From positions 1 through 64,000 of the forward strand of contig NZ_ATDL01000016.1 in NCBI RefSeq assembly GCF_000416985.1: DNA of 64,000 nucleotides, written 5' to 3'. The translations under genes and the position numbers were made by a program. Positions 59,409 through 64,000 of the stretch are shown here, one piece after another; position 1 is the stretch's first letter; the number at the start of each line of letters is the position of its first letter. The notes beneath the pieces were generated by a model. The model was not told the DNA's origin. It was given only the letters and a program-made list of their open reading frames with translations, and made no database searches. This DNA comes from Sphingobacterium paucimobilis HER1398 (GTDB lineage: Bacteria > Bacteroidota > Bacteroidia > Sphingobacteriales > Sphingobacteriaceae).

Positions 59409-60611
59409 ATGAAAAAGATATATTTATTGATCCTGTCTGCTCTCGTTGTGGTGTTGGGCAGTTGTCGAAAGGATTTTGAACAAGTTAGGGCAGTGCAACT
59501 CACATTGCAGTTAGAGTTTCCTGATGCATTTATTAAAGGAAGTGTACCCAAGAATGTAGAGGTTACGCTACGTAACAATATTACAGGTGAGCTGATTAAA
59601 GCGAAAACCGATGAAGAAGGAAAGGTGGTTGATACTGTCATTCCTGGTACCTACACTGTAACAGCATCAAAAGCCTATAGCCCCGAAGAGACATCGGAAT
59701 TATTAGGAAATGAGGAAGAAATATTTGTAAACGGCAACCTTTCGCCCGTTATCGTAAATGAAGAAAAAACAGCCGTTCTTAAGTTGAAAAGCAGTAGAGC
59801 AGGAGGATTGGTCATCAGAGAGTTTTATTACAGTGGGGTCACGGGTTATATTTATGATGGTTTTACAGAAATCTACAATAATTCCAACGAACCTATTCGG
59901 ATTGATAGTCTGTATATTGGATCTACACGTGCCGGAGCGACTAATAATACGTCTGCAGCTGGACCGTATAATTTCTTAACAGCCTATCCTGAGGAGGTCT
60001 ATTTGAATCAGGTATTTATGGTTCCTTCAACAGGTCAGCCGAGATTTCTTGAGCCCGGAAAATCTTTGGTAATTGCTATTAGTGGATTAAATCATAAGTC
60101 CGATCCAAATGGCAATAAAAACTCTCCTGTTGATTTGGGAGATGCAGATTACGAAGTTTTTTGGGATTACCCTACAGGTAAGGATATTGATTATCCAGAT
60201 GTTCCTAATATGGTACATGCATTTTCAGGAAATACGCAGGCGAATGACTGGACTATCGGTGTTAATGGTGCCGGAATGGTGATTTTCAATACCAAGAACT
60301 TAGATAAACTGCCTGTCCGATTTGAACCTGATGCGAAGGTGTCTGGGACAACTCAGTATATAGGTATCCCTGTTAGTGATATTATCGACGGAGTGGACGC
60401 AACAGCCAATGCTACAATATTTCTGAGTAATAAGCGCCTGCCGATTTCTGTAGATGCGAGCATGACTACAGCAGAGGTTTCCTTGAAAGGCCGGTCAGTA
60501 AGACGTAAAATCAAAACGGTAATCAATGGACGTACTATTTTTGTAGACACCAATAACTCTTCTGCAGACTTTGAAATTAATCTACCCCCCTCACCTCGTA
60601 AATGGAATTAA
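59409..60611 (+). CDS. DUF4876 lipoprotein (lamin-tail-like)
   Basis: This 400-residue lipoprotein has the lipobox 'VVVLGSCRKDF'. Residues about 25-125 look like an Ig-like or carboxypeptidase-regulatory domain ('VEVTLRNNITGELIKAKTDE', 'VVDTVIPGTYTVTASKAY'). The remainder matches the DUF4876 pattern with a lamin-tail-like segment 'FTEIYNNSNEPIRIDSLYIG'. The family is a Bacteroidota outer-surface partner of TonB receptors. It starts 12 nt after the receptor stop. The upstream GTG at 59397 is in frame but would weaken the signal peptide. Its function is unknown. Confidence 0.82.
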   Translation: MKKIYLLILSALVVVLGSCRKDFEQVRAVQLTLQLEFPDAFIKGSVPKNVEVTLRNNITGELIKAKTDEEGKVVDTVIPGTYTVTASKAYSPEETSELLGNEEEIFVNGNLSPVIVNEEKTAVLKLKSSRAGGLVIREFYYSGVTGYIYDGFTEIYNNSNEPIRIDSLYIGSTRAGATNNTSAAGPYNFLTAYPEEVYLNQVFMVPSTGQPRFLEPGKSLVIAISGLNHKSDPNGNKNSPVDLGDADYEVFWDYPTGKDIDYPDVPNMVHAFSGNTQANDWTIGVNGAGMVIFNTKNLDKLPVRFEPDAKVSGTTQYIGIPVSDIIDGVDATANATIFLSNKRLPISVDASMTTAEVSLKGRSVRRKIKTVINGRTIFVDTNNSSADFEINLPPSPRKWN

Positions 60612-60613
60612 CA

Positions 60614-62170
60614 ATGAGCAAGAAATTAATAGTAAGTATTCTGATGGCGAGTAGTGTTGGAGCGGTGCGTGCACAGACTACAGCATTCGAACTGGAAAAG
60701 TTTAAGCTACAGGAGGTAGGTCTACAAAGTGCCAATGCTTCTTTGTTGAATGCCAATGATTTTAGAAGTTTAGGAAATACGAGTGTATTCTATAATCAGA
60801 AGAAAGGAGACTTTAAACATCCGCTGCTGGCTTCTGAAAGTCATTTTGGAGGTCTTGAAACGGAGCGCTTTCAGGAGTTGAAGAATTGGAGGTTGTATGG
60901 CAAATTTGGACTGGATTTTGGAAAGGATAAAAAGGTAAGTAATACCACTCAGTTGGATCCCTTGCGTTTGAATCCATTTATTGTTGTAGACTCTTTGGAT
61001 GGCGACTGGAATAAGCAGCATTATGCGCTCGAAACAAAGATAGCCTCTCCGATTCTGAACGAACGGCTTGCATTTGGATTAGGAATTGATTATAAAGTGT
61101 CCACAGGGGCTCGACAAAGGGACCCCAGACCACTGAGTACCAGTAATACGCTGGTATTGACACCTTCGGTAACTTATTTCCTGAATCTAGAGCATGCGAT
61201 AGGCATTAATGGTCGATACGAGAATTTTGTGGAAGATCTGAGTGTGTCTAACGTCAATACGACTACCGTACATAATATGTACAAACTTATTGGGGTTGGT
61301 GAATATGTGGGAAGCAGTCCAACCTTTATAGGTACCAGTTCTATCTCAAGAAGATATAATGGGAATAAGTTTGGTGGAGCTTTACAATATGTTTTTAAAG
61401 GTGAATCCTTTCGCTTCTTTGGCGAAGGGTTCGTGAATCATAATGCCGAGCGTGCTAAAGATGGGAGCACCAATCCGCAGGAAGCAGGCAAGCATGAATA
61501 TTGGGAATATGGGGCAAATGTGGAAGCGGTTTATAACCATGATCTTTCTATGCACAGGCTTGGATTTGCCTGGAATCAAAGAAATGTGGACAATATCGAA
61601 TATCATCAATACCAAGATGCGGAAACTAGGCAGTTTGTTACTTTGTTTTCAGCGGTGTTTAACACAAACCTAGTGACCAATAGTAACGTTTCCTATGCAT
61701 TTACGAAGTGGAAAGGTGAGGCAATAAATTGGGATTTAGGATCGAATATATTCTATTCGGGCTGGGATAATAAGTATGCTGTCAACCAGAGTCAACAAAC
61801 TGTTGATCGTCTGGGCTATGATCTGAGATTCAAGAAGTATTTCCAATTTCGTGATGCGTCGGCTTTTGCTGTTGAACTTCGTCCAGGGTATAGCCATCAT
61901 CTTGAATCTAAATTTAAATATGATGAAAAAAGTTACTCTACAAACTTTGTCGCCAACGACATTTTATATCCTACGAATGCCTATTTGGTTATGGATTATT
62001 TTAATATTGGGGCAAGTGTGCAGTATACCTTTAAACCCTCAGAAAATAATACACAGCTCTATATAAAGCTGTCAGAAAATTATGTTAAGCCTACAAGTAA
62101 TACAGCATATTTTTCAAAATCGCAACATCGGGTGGATTGGCAGGTTGCAGTAGGATTGTTGACATTTTAG
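60614..62170 (+). CDS. DUF6850 outer-membrane beta-barrel protein
   Basis: This 518-residue protein has a signal peptide ending near 'VGAVRAQ' and then repeated amphipathic beta-strands, with 'YGKFGLDFGKDKK', 'VTYFLNLEHAIGINGRYENF' and a terminal 'VDWQVAVGLLTF', as expected of an outer-membrane barrel. I recall the family name DUF6850 for proteins in this position. The ATG at 60614 is 2 nt past the DUF4876 stop; an ATG at 60602 would overlap it. It is probably co-translated with its neighbours and could form a complex with the receptor. No enzymatic motif is seen. Confidence 0.75.
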   Translation: MSKKLIVSILMASSVGAVRAQTTAFELEKFKLQEVGLQSANASLLNANDFRSLGNTSVFYNQKKGDFKHPLLASESHFGGLETERFQELKNWRLYGKFGLDFGKDKKVSNTTQLDPLRLNPFIVVDSLDGDWNKQHYALETKIASPILNERLAFGLGIDYKVSTGARQRDPRPLSTSNTLVLTPSVTYFLNLEHAIGINGRYENFVEDLSVSNVNTTTVHNMYKLIGVGEYVGSSPTFIGTSSISRRYNGNKFGGALQYVFKGESFRFFGEGFVNHNAERAKDGSTNPQEAGKHEYWEYGANVEAVYNHDLSMHRLGFAWNQRNVDNIEYHQYQDAETRQFVTLFSAVFNTNLVTNSNVSYAFTKWKGEAINWDLGSNIFYSGWDNKYAVNQSQQTVDRLGYDLRFKKYFQFRDASAFAVELRPGYSHHLESKFKYDEKSYSTNFVANDILYPTNAYLVMDYFNIGASVQYTFKPSENNTQLYIKLSENYVKPTSNTAYFSKSQHRVDWQVAVGLLTF

Positions 62171-62204
62171 GTAACGTTGTTTATTTTTTAAATTTGAATT
62201 CGAT

Positions 62205-64000
62205 ATGTATAATATAAAAAGGGTTGTAGGAGCGCTATTGTTGTCAGGAAGCTTGATGGCTAATGCGCAGGAGATAGAGAAGCCAAGTATTAAATCAAAA
62301 ACTTCATTCGCAATTGTAGTTGATAAAGAGACGTACGAAGCGGTAGGTTCCGAAATTCGCGCCTATAAGCAGGTTGTGGAAAAAGATGGACTGGGGACTT
62401 ATGTCATCTATGACGATTGGCAATCGCCAGAAAAGATTCGTCAAATATTGCAAAAATTACGTCAGGATAAAGGTAGCCCATTGGAAGGAGTCGTGTTGGT
62501 TGGTAATATTCCAGTACCTATGATTCGTGATGCCCAGTTCTTGACTTCGGCATTCAAAATGAACCAAAAGATCAGATGGGAAAAATCCTCAGTGCCTTCC
62601 GATAGATATTATGATGATTTTGACCTTAAGTTTGATTTCTTGAAACAGGATACTGCAAAAGGTAAGGAGCACTATTTCTATTATAGTCTACGGCCAGATT
62701 CAAAACAATACATTAATATGGATATCTATTCGGCCCGTATCAAACCTCCAGTAGCAGATGGTGAGCAGATGGTTCCTAAGATTAAAGCCTACTTGAATAA
62801 ACTGATCACGCTGCGTTCAAAAAATTATCGATTGAATGATATGCTGGTGTCTTATGGGCATGGCTATAATTCAAACTCGGTTAATGCGGTTTCTGGAGAA
62901 GCCCTAGCGTTGAAGTCACAATTGCCACATCTTTTTAAGCCTGGCGGATCCATTAAGTTTCTTAATTTTAGGAATGCAGATTTCATGAAGTTTAATTTAC
63001 TATCCGAGTTGAAAAGGGAAGGGGTAGATTTTGCGTATATGACAGGCCACGGTACACCAACATTGCAATTGATTAATGGTTATCCACTGGTGTCCAACCC
63101 ACAGCCCTCGATGGAGAATGTTGCCCGATACCTAAGGTCTAAACTGCGTGATGCAAAAGAAGATGGAAGAGATGTGGAGAAAACCAAAGAGGGATTTAAA
63201 AGCTCTTTGGGTGTGTCAGACAAATGGTTTGAGAATATTTTTGACCCAAAAGTAATAGAACAGGATTCTGTTTTCAACGCAAATCTTGATGTGCAGATTG
63301 AAGATGTGCGTGACGCTGGCATTCAGGCCAAATTGGTATACTTAAACTCTTGCTTGACGGGATCTTTTCAATTAGACAACTATCTCGCAGGATATTATCC
63401 ATTCTCCGAAAATCAGAATGTAGTAGCCATAGCAAATTCTGTCGGCGTATTACAAGATTTATGGCCGGCAGAAATGATGGGCTTATTACATCAAGGGTAT
63501 CGCGTAGGGAATTGGCTTAAACATATTGCTTACCTGGAGACGCACGTACTGGGCGATCCGACATTCCACTTTGAATCTAAGGATGCATATGCTCTTAATG
63601 AATCCGTATTCTTAAATAAAGATATTGCTTATTGGAAGCGTGTATTGAAGGAGAACAATGCCGATTTGCAAAGTTTGGCCTTAGTAAAATTAGCAGCATT
63701 AATGCCAGAGAAGGAGAGCGCTCCGTTATTAAGAGACTTTTATTTTAATTCCTCTTTTGAGACGACACGTATGCAGGCATTTCAGCTGTTACGTCAATTT
63801 GAGAATAAGGAATACATTGAAGTGCTGCATGCTGCAAAAAATGATCCTTATGAATACATCCGCCGTAGAGCTATCTATGATCTGACTGATTTTGGATCGG
63901 ACGAATTTGTTAAAGATCTGATCCAGTTTTACGTGTCGGATCCGCATTCCGAACGTGTAGCTTATCGGGTAAGATGGGCTTTGCAATTTATGGACCCCGA
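62205..64000 (+). CDS. Secreted clan-CD (C25/gingipain-like) protease with HEAT-like repeats, 3' end missing
   Basis: The frame is open from the ATG at 62205 to the window edge (598 residues). A signal peptide ends near 'LMANAQ'. Residues about 45-400 show the caspase-hemoglobinase pattern: 'GVVLVGNIPVPMI', the catalytic-type His in 'FAYMTGHGTPT' (about H282) and Cys in 'LVYLNSCLTGSFQL' (about C383), then 'NVVAIANSVGV'. Then come HEAT-like helical repeats from about residue 480 ('ALVKLAALMPEKESAPL', 'YIRRRAIYDLTDFG'). The His-Cys gap of about 100 residues is longer than in gingipains because of a charged insertion. It is the fourth gene of the TonB-receptor operon, with a 34-nt gap to the barrel gene. 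Confidence 0.8.
   Translation, partial: MYNIKRVVGALLLSGSLMANAQEIEKPSIKSKTSFAIVVDKETYEAVGSEIRAYKQVVEKDGLGTYVIYDDWQSPEKIRQILQKLRQDKGSPLEGVVLVGNIPVPMIRDAQFLTSAFKMNQKIRWEKSSVPSDRYYDDFDLKFDFLKQDTAKGKEHYFYYSLRPDSKQYINMDIYSARIKPPVADGEQMVPKIKAYLNKLITLRSKNYRLNDMLVSYGHGYNSNSVNAVSGEALALKSQLPHLFKPGGSIKFLNFRNADFMKFNLLSELKREGVDFAYMTGHGTPTLQLINGYPLVSNPQPSMENVARYLRSKLRDAKEDGRDVEKTKEGFKSSLGVSDKWFENIFDPKVIEQDSVFNANLDVQIEDVRDAGIQAKLVYLNSCLTGSFQLDNYLAGYYPFSENQNVVAIANSVGVLQDLWPAEMMGLLHQGYRVGNWLKHIAYLETHVLGDPTFHFESKDAYALNESVFLNKDIAYWKRVLKENNADLQSLALVKLAALMPEKESAPLLRDFYFNSSFETTRMQAFQLLRQFENKEYIEVLHAAKNDPYEYIRRRAIYDLTDFGSDEFVKDLIQFYVSDPHSERVAYRVRWALQFMDP

Overview
The window looks like chromosomal DNA from a Bacteroidota bacterium, most likely family Sphingobacteriaceae (Sphingobacterium/Pedobacter-like). 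The reasons are: TAnnTTTG-type -7 promoter boxes with little Shine-Dalgarno signal; a SusC/SusD pair with FecR anti-sigma and ECF sigma factor; a gliding-motility/type IX secretion C-terminal domain; Bacteroidota families recalled from memory (DUF3078, DUF4876, DUF6850, DUF6263, DUF6952); the futalosine menaquinone route; a SMUG2-type glycosylase; and a PL21 lyase that resembles Pedobacter heparinus heparinase II. No phage, insertion sequence, CRISPR array or rRNA was seen. The genus is an inference from gene content.

Layout. 1-4.3 kb: three co-directional surface genes (a repeat protein cut by the window edge, a CshA/GEVED adhesin-like protein, a T9SS type-B cargo protein). 4.3-16 kb: housekeeping genes (tetrapyrrole-methylase family protein, Nif3 plus zinc-ribbon partner, tricorn-like S41 protease, CPBP protease-DUF2007-CdsA, DUF2461, AnmK, GcvH). 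16-19.1 kb: PdhB, MqnB, then QueD-FolE. 19.2-24 kb: O-methyltransferase, two tandem glucosaminidases, two envelope proteins and an N-acetylmuramoyl-L-alanine amidase. 24-28.5 kb, minus strand: an overlapping operon of PIG-L deacetylase, a 65-aa membrane protein, a 39-aa membrane microprotein and a sodium:solute symporter. 28.9-30.2 kb: DUF6952-thioredoxin-peroxiredoxin redox operon. 30.4-44.7 kb: an accessory carbohydrate region with tRNA-Arg, KDG kinase, KDPG aldolase, a secreted unknown, tRNA-Lys, heparinase-II-like lyase, an inverted ECF sigma factor, FecR, SusC, SusD with an inserted beta-rich module, and an SGNH hydrolase whose natural start is followed by an in-frame stop. 44.7-56.4 kb: amidohydrolase, SMUG2, PLP enzyme, HU, TPR protein, a 29-aa basic ribosomal-type protein, RNase G, Rrf2 regulator, PafA-type phosphatase and UvrA. 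56.6-64 kb: an operon of TonB-dependent receptor, DUF4876 lipoprotein, DUF6850 barrel and a secreted clan-CD (gingipain-like) protease with HEAT-like repeats, cut by the right edge.

How the genes may work together. The 30-45 kb region reads as a partial polysaccharide utilisation locus for a uronic-acid polymer: outer-membrane import (SusCD), sensing (FecR and sigma), a lyase, a de-esterase candidate, and KDG kinase/aldolase to pyruvate and glyceraldehyde-3-phosphate. The 3' operon is the best candidate for an undescribed system: a TonB receptor tied to a lamin-tail-like lipoprotein, an outer-membrane barrel and a caspase-fold protease. A second pattern is that several genes carry their -7 box only 4-6 nt before the start codon, which predicts leaderless mRNAs.

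All calls come from reading the sequence and from family knowledge. No database search was run.
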